Translations under genes and position numbers: made by a program
Shown here: piece by piece, positions 33,639-43,310 of the stretch
How positions within the stretch are numbered: position 1 is the first letter of the stretch
How the letters are laid out: every line of letters begins with the position of its first letter
Assembly (NCBI RefSeq): GCF_002797915.1
Contig: NZ_PGTY01000001.1
Coordinates: 1,426,001-1,490,000 of the forward strand
DNA from: Yoonia maricola
Lineage (GTDB): Bacteria; Pseudomonadota; Alphaproteobacteria; Rhodobacterales; Rhodobacteraceae
Direction of reading: 5' to 3'
DNA length: 64,000 nucleotides
Notes under the pieces: model-generated
Database searches by the model: none
What the model saw: the letters and a program-made list of their open reading frames with translations, nothing else
What the model was told of the DNA's origin: nothing

Positions 33639-34235
33639 CGCATAAAGTGACGCGCGATTGGGATGTCAGGACAAAGGCGTGAACAATGCCGCGAGACGCG
33701 CCCGGCTTCTGCACCTCATGCGCACTGCTCTACATAGCGGGCTGGTATCGCTGCCTAAGCTCGATCAACCTAAGGTGCTGCAAGTCATACTGCCCATTTG
33801 CGCTGATGTCAGACACTGACGCCCTTGAGGGCAAGAACGGCGCGTTGTCATAGTTTCGTCCACGCAGCATTGCCGGCGGATGACACAACACAGGCGCTGA
33901 TAAAGCGCATGCCATCCATCCTGGCCTTAATCCCAGGCAAAACTCCCGTAGCGGCGGCACGATTGGCTCCGCCCTGAACGGCGCGGATATCCTGCTTCCA
34001 CTTCTTCCCGAGGTAATGAATATGCAGAAAGCTGGTACGATCATTCAAGAAAGATTGAAATTAGTCGTTACCTATGCGGTCGGTGCTCATTATATGTTGA
34101 AGCGTGGACAGGTCTCAGAACCAGTCGACTGTTAGCAAAATGCTGCATGGTGCACAAACGACGGTTTTGGATCGTGGCTTTCTCAGTTTTGTCATGTCGT
34201 CCTAGGAATCTGGTGAACGAGGAAACTTTTCAGAG
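33639..34235. other. Decayed intergenic region with an unrecognised ORF remnant
   Basis: 597 bp with no supported complete gene. On the minus strand 33848-34048 a 66-codon frame (LGKKWKQDIRAVQGG near its start) looks protein-like, but it begins at TTG without a ribosome site, directly after an in-frame stop. I do not recognise the family. It may be the tail of an inactivated gene. Confidence 0.4.
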
Positions 34236-35213
34236 ATGCTAGAGCTCATCAGCCTGCTAGAGACCTCAGGTCAAACTGTTCGTTCTGATTTTCAACGTTG
34301 GTTTGAAGAAATCCCCGTTGCCGCAAACTGGACAGTTGCTTCAGACTACAGCGTGGGAAACAAGAATAAGAAAAGTGATGCATTTTCCTTTGTTATCATG
34401 CCGAAACATGACACCGATCAGAATATAGCATCGTGGATCGCTGCATTCGCACCGAAGGACATCAAGGGAACTCGTACTCCCTCTGAAGAGTTCCTAGATT
34501 ATTATTGTTCACCGGTGACCTTTAGTTATAATTTTTTGGTTGAGAAAGACAGCAACTACCTAAGGACTGCTATTACAACAGACGCGATGAGCTCCATCGC
34601 GAAGGGTCTTCGAGAAGTGGTTGCGGATTGGAAATCCGCAGAACCGGGAAACGAACAGTATTACACCGATTTAGACGAGAAATTTCAACTGTTGGAACGC
34701 GAACTTTCCAGTAAGAATCCGTCAACGGCGTTGCTTCGGAGAGTTTTTCTGGTTGCTTCATTTGCAGCGGTTGTAATCCACCTAATTCACGAGGAAAAAT
34801 CGCCACTAAGTATCCGTTGGATAAATGATCGCGACGCTATGTTTGATAGGCATGATGGGCTTGCATTCGATCTCGCTTGGTTGCTTTTTCAAATTATGAG
34901 GAGGCGCTCAGGGGGTCCTATTGACGTTCTTAGGCCGCAACTCATATTTGCTTGCCCGCTTATGGATGGCACTACGAAGCACGACGAGTTCGTAAGGTTG
35001 CCTGACTATTTGGCCGGTACTCTTGCTGACCTTCGGTTACCCAATGTGATGTTCAGTCATCCCAAATTTCCAACCATCTTCAACAAGCTCTTTGTGGATG
35101 CATTGAACAACGCGATAGTTGAGATTGTTGCACCAACTGGTCGTATTACCTCACGACGTCTAGCGTTTGGAAATCCACCTAAGGGCGCTAGTACCATGAG
35201 GTATCAAGAGTAG
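34236..35213 (+). CDS. Orphan protein of unknown function, AT-rich gene
   Basis: A 325-residue soluble protein that I do not recognise. It lacks a signal peptide. A hydrophobic helix lies near residues 165-185 (VFLVASFAAVVIHLIH). After it come SIRWINDRDAMFDRHDG, a stretch ending LLFQIMRRRSGG, and RLPDYLAGTLADL. That C-terminal part vaguely recalls DUF3800 proteins, too weakly for a call. Codon use is visibly more AT-rich than the neighbours. It stands alone between decayed sequence, so acquisition by transfer is likely. The ribosome site is weak (GAGG 13 nt before the ATG). Confidence 0.65.
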   Translation: MLELISLLETSGQTVRSDFQRWFEEIPVAANWTVASDYSVGNKNKKSDAFSFVIMPKHDTDQNIASWIAAFAPKDIKGTRTPSEEFLDYYCSPVTFSYNFLVEKDSNYLRTAITTDAMSSIAKGLREVVADWKSAEPGNEQYYTDLDEKFQLLERELSSKNPSTALLRRVFLVASFAAVVIHLIHEEKSPLSIRWINDRDAMFDRHDGLAFDLAWLLFQIMRRRSGGPIDVLRPQLIFACPLMDGTTKHDEFVRLPDYLAGTLADLRLPNVMFSHPKFPTIFNKLFVDALNNAIVEIVAPTGRITSRRLAFGNPPKGASTMRYQE

Positions 35214-35471
35214 AGCTTGTTCAGCTTTCGATCATCATATCAGAGATCATGGTAGAACCTTCATGAGTGGTCGTTATTGGACGTCTGAGAATCTGGGCAG
35301 GACTGGTAAACATGTACCTTGGAGAAGTTACGCCGCAGCTGCAGATGATCCAGCCAAGATCTGGCTTTTGTCGGAAGTGCATAGTTAGCTGCTTCCGTAT
35401 TGGCTTACTGCCAATATAAGCCTTGGCTGTAGACGAGGGAAGAACCCAAATTGGGGGCCTTTTGCAACGCT

Positions 35472-35734
35472 TACGCAAGCTGACCCTATAGATGGGTCGA
35501 AAGCTCGGTCACTTCGACGCCGTTTTTGCGCGCTTTGCCCTGAAACTCATCGCAATAGTCCTTGCTCTCTGCCGCCTTGGCCAAATCAATCAGGCGACCG
35601 TCCCAGCTGGGCACCTGAACGCCCTTGTAGCCGCAATCGGCGGCCTACTTGGTGATGCTGTCCCGCGAATTGAACGGGGCTTCGTCACCGGCAAACTGTG
35701 GCAGAAACAATGCGGGCCCTTGAATGGTTTTCAT
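35472..35734 (-). pseudogene. Broken sugar phosphate isomerase/epimerase gene fragment
   Basis: Reading left from an ATG at 35734 gives MKTIQGPALFLPQFAGDEAP, then an in-frame TAG at 35645-35647 where Trp is expected. The frame continues CGYKGVQVPSWDGRLIDLAK and EVTELSTHL, then a second TAG where Gln is expected, and a TAA soon after. This is the N-terminal part of a TIM-barrel sugar phosphate isomerase/epimerase of the kind found beside xylA in Rhodobacterales. The rest of the gene is missing. It lies 19 bp downstream of xylA. The 258 bp between it and the orphan gene show nothing recognisable. Confidence 0.75.
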
Positions 35735-35753
35735 AGTGGTTCTCTCTGTTCGC

Positions 35754-37049
35754 TTAGACGAAACGGTTGACGATATTTTCCAGAATTTCCTGCCGACCTG
35801 AGCGTGGTTGCGGGTTGATGCCGTTAGCTTCGACCTGCGCGGCGATGGAGGCAAAATCACTGTTCAGCATGGCCGTGCTGTCTGAGCTATCCCAACCTGC
35901 GTAACGTTCGGCCCGCATCTCTTCCAAGGTGCCGTCTTCCAGCATCGCGGCCGCTGCCTTGAAGCCGCGCGCGCAGACGTCCATGGCACCCGCGTGGCCC
36001 GCGATCAGATCGACCGGATCGAGCGATTGGCGGCGCAACTTGGCGTCGAAATTGGTGCCGCCGGTGGTGAACCCCCCGGCCTTGAGAACTTCGTAATAGG
36101 CCAGCGCCACCTCAGGTACGTTATTGGGAAACTGGTCGGTGTCCCAACCTGATTGGTAGTCGTTGCGGTTCATGTCGATGGACCCGAAAATTCCAAGCGA
36201 TGATGCAAGTGCCAACTCATGTTCAAACGAATGGCCCGCCAAAATCGCGTGGCCTTGTTCGATGTTCATCTGAACCTCACCCTCAAGACCGAATTCCTTG
36301 AGGAAACCGTAGACGGTTGCCACATCAAAATCATACTGATGCTTTGAAGGTTCTTGCGGCTTCGGCTCGACCAGAATTGCGCCCTTGAAGCCGATCTTGT
36401 GCTTATACTCGACGGCCATCTGCAGGAACCGTCCAGCCTGCTGGCGCTCGCGCTTCAGATTGGTGTTCAGCAGGGTTTCATACCCTTCGCGGCCACCCCA
36501 AAGAACATAGTTCTGTCCGCCCATCTTGTGGGTGGCATCAATGCAGTTCTTTACCGTGGCCGCGGACCAAGCGAAAATCTCGGGATCAGGGTTTGTGGCC
36601 GCACCCGACATAAAGCGGCGGTGGCTGAATAGATTGGCTGTGCCCCATAGCAGCTTGGTCTTACTGCTTTCCATCTTGTCCATCAGATAATCGACGATCT
36701 CTTCGAAGTTCCGCAGGCTTTCGGCAAAGCTGTCGCCTTCGGGGCGGATATCTGCGTCGTGCCAGCAAAAGAACGGCACATTCAGCAGATCGAACATCTC
36801 AAAGGCCACATCCGCTTTCAGCCGCGCAAGATCCATCGTATCGCCAAACCAGGGACGATCGAACGTCTGGCCCCCAAAGGGATCACCGCCGGGCCAGGCA
36901 AACGAATGCCAATAGGCGACTGCGAACCGCAGATGATCTTCCATGCGTTTGCCCGCTACGACCTCGTCCGGGTTGTAGTGACGAAAGGCCAATCCAGCGC
37001 CGTCAGGATCATAGGACAGTGGGCTGATATCTTTAAAAAAATCGGTCAT
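35754..37049 (-). CDS. xylA: Xylose isomerase
   Basis: A 431-residue cytoplasmic isomerase converting D-xylose to D-xylulose. Family landmarks are FRHYNPDEV near residue 23, [12 protein letters not shown] with the catalytic His, [15 protein letters not shown], the metal-binding [17 protein letters not shown], and the [17 protein letters not shown] loop. Length fits the long class-II form. It overlaps the LacI gene upstream by 4 bp. A broken isomerase gene lies just downstream and no xylulokinase is seen in the window. Confidence 0.95.
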   Translation of the reverse strand: MTDFFKDISPLSYDPDGAGLAFRHYNPDEVVAGKRMEDHLRFAVAYWHSFAWPGGDPFGGQTFDRPWFGDTMDLARLKADVAFEMFDLLNVPFFCWHDADIRPEGDSFAESLRNFEEIVDYLMDKMESSKTKLLWGTANLFSHRRFMSGAATNPDPEIFAWSAATVKNCIDATHKMGGQNYVLWGGREGYETLLNTNLKRERQQAGRFLQMAVEYKHKIGFKGAILVEPKPQEPSKHQYDFDVATVYGFLKEFGLEGEVQMNIEQGHAILAGHSFEHELALASSLGIFGSIDMNRNDYQSGWDTDQFPNNVPEVALAYYEVLKAGGFTTGGTNFDAKLRRQSLDPVDLIAGHAGAMDVCARGFKAAAAMLEDGTLEEMRAERYAGWDSSDSTAMLNSDFASIAAQVEANGINPQPRSGRQEILENIVNRFV

Positions 37050-38107
37050 GTTGTTTGGGCTTTCATCACAGTGTTGAGAGTGTCAGCGGGCAAATTGTCC
37101 CGCACATAAATCGTTGGCATCAGGTCTGGCATCGGCGGCATCGCTCTGTCGTCGATAAGTGCGCGTAAAAGGGCAAAGGCACGGTTGACTTCGACATCTG
37201 GGCGCTGGTCGATCACCAAATTAATGTGATTGTCGATAAGCGCCTGCTTTGAATGCGCCACCAATTCATGGACCACGCAAAACGGTCGCGTGCCCGAGGT
37301 TTTGCTGATGGCCTTTATCAGCCCAACATTGCCCGCACCGACGTTATAGACGGCTGTGACGGACGATCCAGCTTGCAAGGCGCCACAGGCTGCTTCGTAC
37401 AAAACGGCCGGGTCGTCTTTCGTCAGGATTGGATCCAGCACAGTCAGAGCAGGAAAATCTGCTGTAATCACATCACGAAAACCTTGCAGACGTTCTGCAT
37501 GATCACGCGCATCCATCGAACCAGCAAAAGTCTGGATCGCCCCCACGCGCCCTGCGTGGGCGATCCCTGTCATGCGCGCAGCGGTGCGCCCTGCGACCCT
37601 GTTATCAATGCCAATATAGGCAGACCGAAAATTAGTTGGCAAATCAGAGACAAGGCCGATGATGGCAACGCCGCGCGCGCGCAGTTCAGCAAGGGGATGT
37701 TCCAGCAATCGACTTTGCAAACCGACAATTGCGACACCATCAAAGTCCAAGTCAGCCAAATCACCAATGCTATTTTGCAGCGCCTCAACCGAAAAAGCCG
37801 ACACATCTACGATCTCGACGCTGATGCTATCCGCGCTCAGGTGATTGGCCGATTGCACGATATGGTCGCGGACGCGATTAAAAAACGCATTCGAACCGGT
37901 TGGGATCAGGAACGCCAAGCGGTAGACGCGCCTGCGGGACAAATTGGCCGCAGCAACATTGCGAACGTAGCCTAATCTGGTCACAGCATCGCGCACTTTG
38001 TCGATCGACTTTTGGGCAACATTCCCGCGTTTATTGATGACGCGATCTGCAGTTGCATAGCTCACACCAGCGGCATCTGCGACATCACTTAACGTCGGAC
38101 CTGACAT
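37046..38107 (-). CDS. LacI-family transcriptional regulator
   Basis: A 353-residue regulator. The LacI DNA-binding head is [21 protein letters not shown] followed by the hinge region. A sugar-binding periplasmic-like domain follows ([14 protein letters not shown] onward). The 3' end overlaps xylA by 4 bp, so it is cotranscribed with xylA and probably represses the pair until a sugar such as xylose is present. Confidence 0.92.
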   Translation of the reverse strand: MSGPTLSDVADAAGVSYATADRVINKRGNVAQKSIDKVRDAVTRLGYVRNVAAANLSRRRVYRLAFLIPTGSNAFFNRVRDHIVQSANHLSADSISVEIVDVSAFSVEALQNSIGDLADLDFDGVAIVGLQSRLLEHPLAELRARGVAIIGLVSDLPTNFRSAYIGIDNRVAGRTAARMTGIAHAGRVGAIQTFAGSMDARDHAERLQGFRDVITADFPALTVLDPILTKDDPAVLYEAACGALQAGSSVTAVYNVGAGNVGLIKAISKTSGTRPFCVVHELVAHSKQALIDNHINLVIDQRPDVEVNRAFALLRALIDDRAMPPMPDLMPTIYVRDNLPADTLNTVMKAQTT

Positions 38108-38509
38108 GCACCCTCCCAGTCGCGCTTCATTTTATCGCGCGCTTTAAGGGCTAACAACTTGAACTGAAAGACGTCAATCATTTTTTGATATACGCCAATC
38201 ATTTTCTACTACTGACGTGTGGTGGCTTTGTCTCCGATGACGATAGTAACAACGCGTTTTAGTCCATCAAAACCCCAACTGATTTGCTCAACGCCAATCG
38301 AGATATCTTTCTCACCGGATGCATATGGGGACTTCCTTGAGCCAGAAACGCAAGTTCCAAATCCGTCGAAAGGACGGTCTAGCCAGCAAAAGCCTTCGTG
38401 ATTCGGAAGGCACGAGACGCCCGTGTAACTACAGAGGTGCCATCAGCCGGCGCAACCTATCTGTTATTCCGCCTACAAATGCATTACGCGTCGTCAGAAT
38501 GGTAGGTTT
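38108..38509. promoter_or_regulatory. Intergenic region with a direct repeat before the LacI gene
   Basis: 402 bp containing the LacI-xylA promoter on its left. CAATCATTTT occurs at 38175-38184 and again at 38196-38205, 21 bp apart, two helical turns, 68-98 bp upstream of the LacI start. The remainder, to the end of the epimerase gene, shows no gene. Confidence 0.4.
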
Positions 38510-39520
38510 TCAAGTCTCATAGTACTGCCGGTACCAGCGCACGAATTTGGCCACACCATCTTGCACCGACGTCTTTGGTGCGTACCCCGTCAAACGACTA
38601 AGCAGGTCGGCGTTCGCCCATGTTGCTGGCACGTCACCCGCTTGCATGGGCATATAGTTTCGCGTGGCAGTTTTTCCGGTCGCGGCTTCTATCGCTGCAA
38701 TGAAATCGGTCAGTTGCACCATGTCATTGTTGCCAATGTTCACCACACGAAACGGCGCAACTGGGGACAGGCTGTCGCCTTTTTCAACTTGACCATCAAC
38801 GGGCCGTTCTGGCACGGCATCGATCAACAGCCTGATCGCATGAACGAGGTCTTCGACATAGGTAAAGTCGCGCTTCATGTCGCCGTTGTTATAAACATCG
38901 ATAGGTTCATCGGCGAGCGTCGCTTTTGTGAACTTAAACAACGCCATATCAGGGCGTCCCCAAGGCCCGTAAACCGTAAAGAAGCGAAACATCGTCACTG
39001 GCAAATCGAACAAGTGAGCATAGCTGTGCGCCATGCTTTCTGTTGACTTCTTTGTCGCAGCATAAAACGACATCTGGTGATCGGCCCGGTCCGTTTCGGT
39101 GTAAGGCATGTCTTCGTTGGCACCATAAGCAGACGACGTGGATGCAATGAGCATGTGTTTTGGCGGGAAGGCGCGGGCCGCTTCCAAAAGCTCGAACGTG
39201 CCGATGATGTTGCTTTCAAGATAAGCACGTGGGTTTTCAATGGAATAGCGCACACCGGCCTGTGCAGCGAGGTGAACCACGACATCCGGTTCTTCTTCCT
39301 TGAACAGGGACATCAGAAGACCGGGACCTTCGACCATGCCATGCACAGAGCGGTAATTGTTATGGGCCATCAGCCCTGCTTCGCGACGTTCTTTCAGGCT
39401 GACGTCATAATAATCGGACATGCAGTCCAGTCCGATTACACGCCAGCCCTCTTCCAGCAATGTGCTGCAGACAAAAGAGCCGATAAATCCGGCAGCACCA
39501 GTAACAAGAGCGGTACGCAT
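38510..39520 (-). CDS. UDP-glucuronate 4-epimerase-like NAD-dependent epimerase
   Basis: A 336-residue extended SDR. TGAAGFIG at 7-14 binds NAD, HLAAQAGVRYSIENP is the typical UDP-glucuronate epimerase segment, and the YAATKKS motif carries the catalytic Tyr and Lys. RFFTVYGPWGRPDMALFKF identifies the LspL/Cap1J branch, which turns UDP-glucuronate into UDP-galacturonate. It lies 12 bp after the UDP-glucose dehydrogenase, which would supply its substrate. Confidence 0.88.
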   Translation of the reverse strand: MRTALVTGAAGFIGSFVCSTLLEEGWRVIGLDCMSDYYDVSLKERREAGLMAHNNYRSVHGMVEGPGLLMSLFKEEEPDVVVHLAAQAGVRYSIENPRAYLESNIIGTFELLEAARAFPPKHMLIASTSSAYGANEDMPYTETDRADHQMSFYAATKKSTESMAHSYAHLFDLPVTMFRFFTVYGPWGRPDMALFKFTKATLADEPIDVYNNGDMKRDFTYVEDLVHAIRLLIDAVPERPVDGQVEKGDSLSPVAPFRVVNIGNNDMVQLTDFIAAIEAATGKTATRNYMPMQAGDVPATWANADLLSRLTGYAPKTSVQDGVAKFVRWYRQYYET

Positions 39521-39532
39521 CAGCGGATCTCC

Positions 39533-40699
39533 TTAATCTGCGCCAAACAAGTCGCGTGTGAAAATCTTGTGCTGGACGTCGTCCAACTCATCAGTCGCGC
39601 GGTTGGTAACGATCAAATCCGCCTCTTTTTTGAACGCATCCAGATCGCGGACAACCCGCGAGCCGAAAAAGCTATCTTCTTCCATAACGGGTTCAAAAAC
39701 AATGACTTCCAGCCCTTTGGCCTTGACCCGCTTCATGATCCCCTGAATCGATGATTGTCGGAAATTATCGCTGCCTGCCTTCATCACCAGCCGGTAGATG
39801 CCAACAACCTTGGGCTGGGCTGCGATAATCCGGTCAGACAGGAAATCCTTCCGCGTCCGGTTCGCATCCACAACGGCGCGGATCAGGTTTTGGGGCACTT
39901 CTGAATAATTCGCAAGCAGCTGCTTGGTGTCCTTGGGCAAGCAATATCCGCCGTAGCCAAAGGACGGGTTGTTATAGTGGGTCCCAATCCGCGGATCGAG
40001 CCCGATACCTTCGATGATTTGCCGCGAATTCATGTTGCCCGCCATGGCGTAACTGTCCAATTCGTTAAAGAAGGCCACGCGCATCGCAAGATAGGTATTG
40101 GCGAAAAGCTTGATCGCCTCGGCCTCATCCGGGTCAGTGAACAGGATCGGCGCGGCGTCGGAAACGGCGCCTTCGACAAGAAGATCAGCAAAGCGCTCGG
40201 CAGCCGCGCCGCGGTCTCCGACGATGATACGCGAAGGATGCAGGTTGTCATAAAGTGCCCGCCCCTCGCGCAGAAATTCAGGCGAGAACATGATCCGATC
40301 AGTGTCAAGTTCAGCTCGTAATCGCGAGACAAAGCCGACCGGAATAGTCGATTTCACAACGACAAAGATAGATGGGTTCGCGGCGAGTACCGCCTTGGCC
40401 ACAGCCTCGACCGAGGAGGTATCAAAGTAATGCTCCACCGGGTCATAGTCGGTTGGGGTGGCAACGATGGCATAGTCCGCATCTGCCACCGCAGCGTTCA
40501 AATCTGTTGTCGCGACCAGATCAAGATCTTTGGTCGCGAGGTAGTCTTCAAGCTCGGCATCTTCAATCGGGCTTTCGCGTCTGTTCACCATATCCACACG
40601 TTCGGTCGACAGATCGACAGCAACGACAGTGTTGTTCTGAGCCAATAGTACGGCATTCGACAGGCCGACATACCCAAGACCGATAACTATGATTTTCAC
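39533..40699 (-). CDS. ugd: UDP-glucose 6-dehydrogenase
   Basis: A 388-residue nucleotide-sugar dehydrogenase. [10 protein letters not shown] at the N-terminus binds [12 protein letters not shown] and FSPEFLREG are family blocks, and the catalytic Cys lies in [14 protein letters not shown]. The short bacterial form without C-terminal extension matches enzymes oxidising UDP-glucose to UDP-glucuronate. The pair with the epimerase provides uronic-acid donors for the exopolysaccharide locus to the right. Confidence 0.9.
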   Translation of the reverse strand: MKIIVIGLGYVGLSNAVLLAQNNTVVAVDLSTERVDMVNRRESPIEDAELEDYLATKDLDLVATTDLNAAVADADYAIVATPTDYDPVEHYFDTSSVEAVAKAVLAANPSIFVVVKSTIPVGFVSRLRAELDTDRIMFSPEFLREGRALYDNLHPSRIIVGDRGAAAERFADLLVEGAVSDAAPILFTDPDEAEAIKLFANTYLAMRVAFFNELDSYAMAGNMNSRQIIEGIGLDPRIGTHYNNPSFGYGGYCLPKDTKQLLANYSEVPQNLIRAVVDANRTRKDFLSDRIIAAQPKVVGIYRLVMKAGSDNFRQSSIQGIMKRVKAKGLEVIVFEPVMEEDSFFGSRVVRDLDAFKKEADLIVTNRATDELDDVQHKIFTRDLFGAD

Positions 40700-40857
40700 G
40701 CTAATTCCTACTCTAAAAACTTGTATAAACTGCGGTTAGCAAAGCTATGCCCGCAAGATCAAGCGGGGGTCGCGCAGTTCGCACGGTGAGCGTCATACCC
40801 AGCTGCAATGTTACGGACCTCTATCCAGTGTCACAGCTCGTTAACTCTGCACCCTGA

Positions 40858-41439
40858 TCACCATCTACACAATTCGCGCAATGAACTGGCTGCGGGTTCA
40901 ATGTCTTGAATGGAAAAGCTGGCGTCCAAGGTACGTCCCGTGAATGATGTTGCACTGACAAGCAACCGCTCTGCCCCGAACAGGCCAATGATGACAGGGA
41001 TGGCTTGCGCGCCTGTAAAGAGCCCCAACGCATCATTGTCCTCCGACACCACAGCCTGCAACAAAACTGGCGGTTGGTCATCCAACTTGTAAATCAATGT
41101 ACCAAAGTCGCCGACATCGGACATAAAGTTTTGCCCGAACCGCACTTCGAACTGCGTTGTATTTTCGATGCAGGACAAAACCAATTCAGCTGGTTCTTCA
41201 GACCCGAACATGCCCGGCAGCGGCTGAAACGACTGCGATGACATCGAAAGCGAATTCTGACTGCCCACAGGCGGCACCAGTTCCTGAATTTGCCAAGGTC
41301 CAATCTCTTCGGTGCGCTCAATGCAGCGCACACCAACCGTTTCGGGACTACAATTGGGCAGCTCATCGCTGGCCGCTGCAGGAACGGCTGCAAGGCCAAA
41401 GCCCGCGATACAAGCACTCAACATGAGCATGGTTTTCAT
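40858..41439 (-). CDS. Secreted VasI/TagO-like protein
   Basis: A 193-residue protein with a Sec signal peptide (cleavage near AAVPAAASD) and Cys in the early mature part. The pattern LVLSCIENTTQFEVRFGQ, YKLDDQPP, GAERLLVSATSFTGRTLDASFSIQ and a final LRELCRW matches the VasI-like family. Members are named from type VI secretion loci but are widespread without them, and no T6SS gene is visible here. The ATG at 41439 starts the signal peptide; a longer frame to 41499 adds non-signal residues. Confidence 0.7.
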   Translation of the reverse strand: MKTMLMLSACIAGFGLAAVPAAASDELPNCSPETVGVRCIERTEEIGPWQIQELVPPVGSQNSLSMSSQSFQPLPGMFGSEEPAELVLSCIENTTQFEVRFGQNFMSDVGDFGTLIYKLDDQPPVLLQAVVSEDNDALGLFTGAQAIPVIIGLFGAERLLVSATSFTGRTLDASFSIQDIEPAASSLRELCRW

Positions 41440-41842
41440 GAAAATCGGCCCCCAACAGTAAAACGGAGTCCACGGGCAAAACAGCATCCGCGACATCAAT
41501 AATATTAAACAACTGGTTTGAACTTGCCCAGAAACCTACAGAAATCAAGCCCCTTCGCTGTCTTTCCGACCTGGGATTTATGAAACTGTGGAAAACCTCC
41601 CACCACTGTGGTGTACGCTCGATTCGTCTAGCGACCATTCAAATTGTGCCTATTTTGGCAGCAAAATGTTCGAAATGTGGCAAAAAATGTTAAGAAGTAG
41701 TGCAGATGCGGCGAAGCTATGTTAGATTGCACGCATTATGTGACGCGGATTGGCGACAATCGGCTAGTGATTGTTGTGTTCGACATTAGGTAAGTCAAAG
41801 ATGTTTCACTTTGTTTTATATTTTTTTAGTTAAGAGGTTAAC
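41440..41842. promoter_or_regulatory. AT-rich promoter region of the exopolysaccharide locus
   Basis: 403 bp between the divergent VasI-like gene and the ExoY-like gene, with no gene of its own. It contains an inverted repeat ACAATC-N7-GATTGT at 41756-41774, a cluster of AAATGT-like words at about 41666-41695, and a T-rich stretch just before the ribosome site. It is the likely control point for the rightward locus. Confidence 0.4.
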
Positions 41843-42598
41843 ATGAAGATCTCAAAGCATTTATTAGGTTTGCCTGGTATTTCAGCGGGCATGTCATCAA
41901 ACTTTCAGACCGTCCAGCGCCCGCATCCTTTCGATGTTGAGACGCTCGAATTCGGGTATTGCGCCGATTCGCCCTTGCCGCGGCAGGATAGTGGCTATGC
42001 GGTGCTGAGCCGAGCTTATGATATCGCGTTTGCGGTTGTCGTGATCACGCTTTTGCTGCCTTTGCTGGTCATTCTGGCGATTGCCATCAAGGCAAGTAGT
42101 AAAGGGCCTGTTTTCTTTCGTCAGCAACGCTATGGGTTGAATGGTAAGCTGTTCTCTATCTACAAATTTCGCACCATGTCCGTGGATCATTGCGACGCAA
42201 GTGGCGTGCAACAGACGGTCAAAAACGATCCTAGGGTAACATCTATTGGTCGCCTACTGCGTCGAACGAATTTTGACGAGGTGCCGCAGATATTTAACAT
42301 CTTGAAGGGTGAAATGTCTGTCGTTGGGCCGCGTCCCCACGTCCCCGGCATGTTGGCTAGTGGCCAACTCTACGAGGACTTCGATCCACGCTACATGGGA
42401 CGTCATGTCGTCAAACCTGGCTTGACCGGTTTGGCTCAGGTAAACGGGTATCGCGGTGAAACAACCGATGCAGGCGCAGCGCGGATGCGGTTGGAATATG
42501 ATCTGGCTTATGTAAGGCGGCAATCCATGCCACTTGATATCCTGATCACTGTGCAGACTTTTTGGAAAGAATTCTTTCGCGGTTCATCAGGCTATTAG
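41843..42598 (+). CDS. Exopolysaccharide-initiating sugar phosphate transferase (ExoY/WcaJ-like)
   Basis: A 251-residue monotopic phosphoglycosyltransferase. One membrane segment at about 58-82 is followed by GPVFFRQQRYGLNGKLFSIYKFRTM, the catalytic Asp-Glu in RRTNFDEVPQIFNILKGEMS, VGPRPH and KPGLTGLAQVNG. It transfers a hexose-1-phosphate from UDP-sugar to undecaprenyl phosphate to start each repeat unit. AAGAGG precedes the ATG. The preceding control region makes it the probable first gene of the locus. Confidence 0.92.
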   Translation: MKISKHLLGLPGISAGMSSNFQTVQRPHPFDVETLEFGYCADSPLPRQDSGYAVLSRAYDIAFAVVVITLLLPLLVILAIAIKASSKGPVFFRQQRYGLNGKLFSIYKFRTMSVDHCDASGVQQTVKNDPRVTSIGRLLRRTNFDEVPQIFNILKGEMSVVGPRPHVPGMLASGQLYEDFDPRYMGRHVVKPGLTGLAQVNGYRGETTDAGAARMRLEYDLAYVRRQSMPLDILITVQTFWKEFFRGSSGY

Positions 42599-42610
42599 AT
42601 AGTTTGGGCT

Positions 42611-42633
42611 AGCTACCTTTTGATATGGTAGCT
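42611..42633. terminator. Weak hairpin after the ExoY-like gene
   Basis: AGCTACC and GGTAGCT form a 7-bp stem with a 9-nt loop 13 bp after the stop codon. There is no T tract after it, so it may only stabilise the message end. Confidence 0.35.
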
Positions 42634-42647
42634 CCGCCTTGGTCTGC

Positions 42648-42845
42648 TCAGGCTACAAGTTTGACTAACAAATAGATCAACCCGCAACTGACAAAGACGG
42701 AACCCCAAAGCATGACATTGCGCATAACCAACGTATTCACGTTGTCATGCCAGTCCTTATCGCGTTCCGCGCTTTGGCTGACGCCTGACAACGCAATGTT
42801 GCCTGCTGTGCTCTCAGCATGTGGTAGGTTACGATCTTCATACAT
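42648..42845 (-). CDS. Possible small membrane protein
   Basis: A 65-residue frame ending in one hydrophobic helix (WGSVFVSCGLIYLLVKLV) with a polar N-terminus, so it would be tail-anchored. It could instead start at GTG 42902, and neither start has a convincing ribosome site. It points against its neighbours. I do not recognise a family. It may be real or a chance frame. Confidence 0.3.
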   Translation of the reverse strand: MYEDRNLPHAESTAGNIALSGVSQSAERDKDWHDNVNTLVMRNVMLWGSVFVSCGLIYLLVKLVA

Positions 42846-43310
42846 GTATGCGGTCCAAGCGGCCCCCTTTTGTAATCGGTGCGGTAACACTTTCACTAAC
42901 ACTTAACAGACTTACTCAACTTATGTTTGTACTCGTATAACCTTGTTCAGCTAACAAAAAGTTAATTTGAAGATACTAGATGCGATTTATGCCGACAATG
43001 TGACAACCATTAGACAAGCGCGATGAAAGTAGCGGTCAAAATTATATCGAATGATATCAATAATTTATACGTATTGGACTAAGCAATTGCCCGCCGATCA
43101 GCAGCATTTACTATCTGATTAGTCGCAACAAGGGTCAGGCGATGGGCCTAAAAGACACAATTCTCCACCACTATAGCGGATTAGAATCTGCGCAGCATAC
43201 CAGTACCATCACACCGCTCTGAACCATCAGTGATTGCGGTTTGGAACAGATTTGAAAAGATAGCCCGCGGACGTCCCATAAAATGGCACAGACATGAGAA
43301 AGGAAGTTGA
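42846..43310. other. AT-rich intergenic region, probable promoter
   Basis: 465 bp with low GC and no supported gene. It precedes the first glycosyltransferase and carries several A/T-rich -10-like words (around 43035-43075). A good AAGGAAG ribosome site ends it. It probably holds a second promoter for the glycosyltransferase genes. Confidence 0.45.

Noticed and set aside
33720..35480. Intact insertion sequence around the orphan gene
   Set aside because: I found no transposase motif and no terminal inverted repeats by eye; only decayed sequence is visible.
37253..37975. 240-codon open frame on the plus strand
   Set aside because: Antisense to the LacI-family gene; Arg/His-rich, no domain.
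40858..41439. Part of a type VI secretion locus
   Set aside because: Only the VasI-like gene is present; no tss genes flank it.
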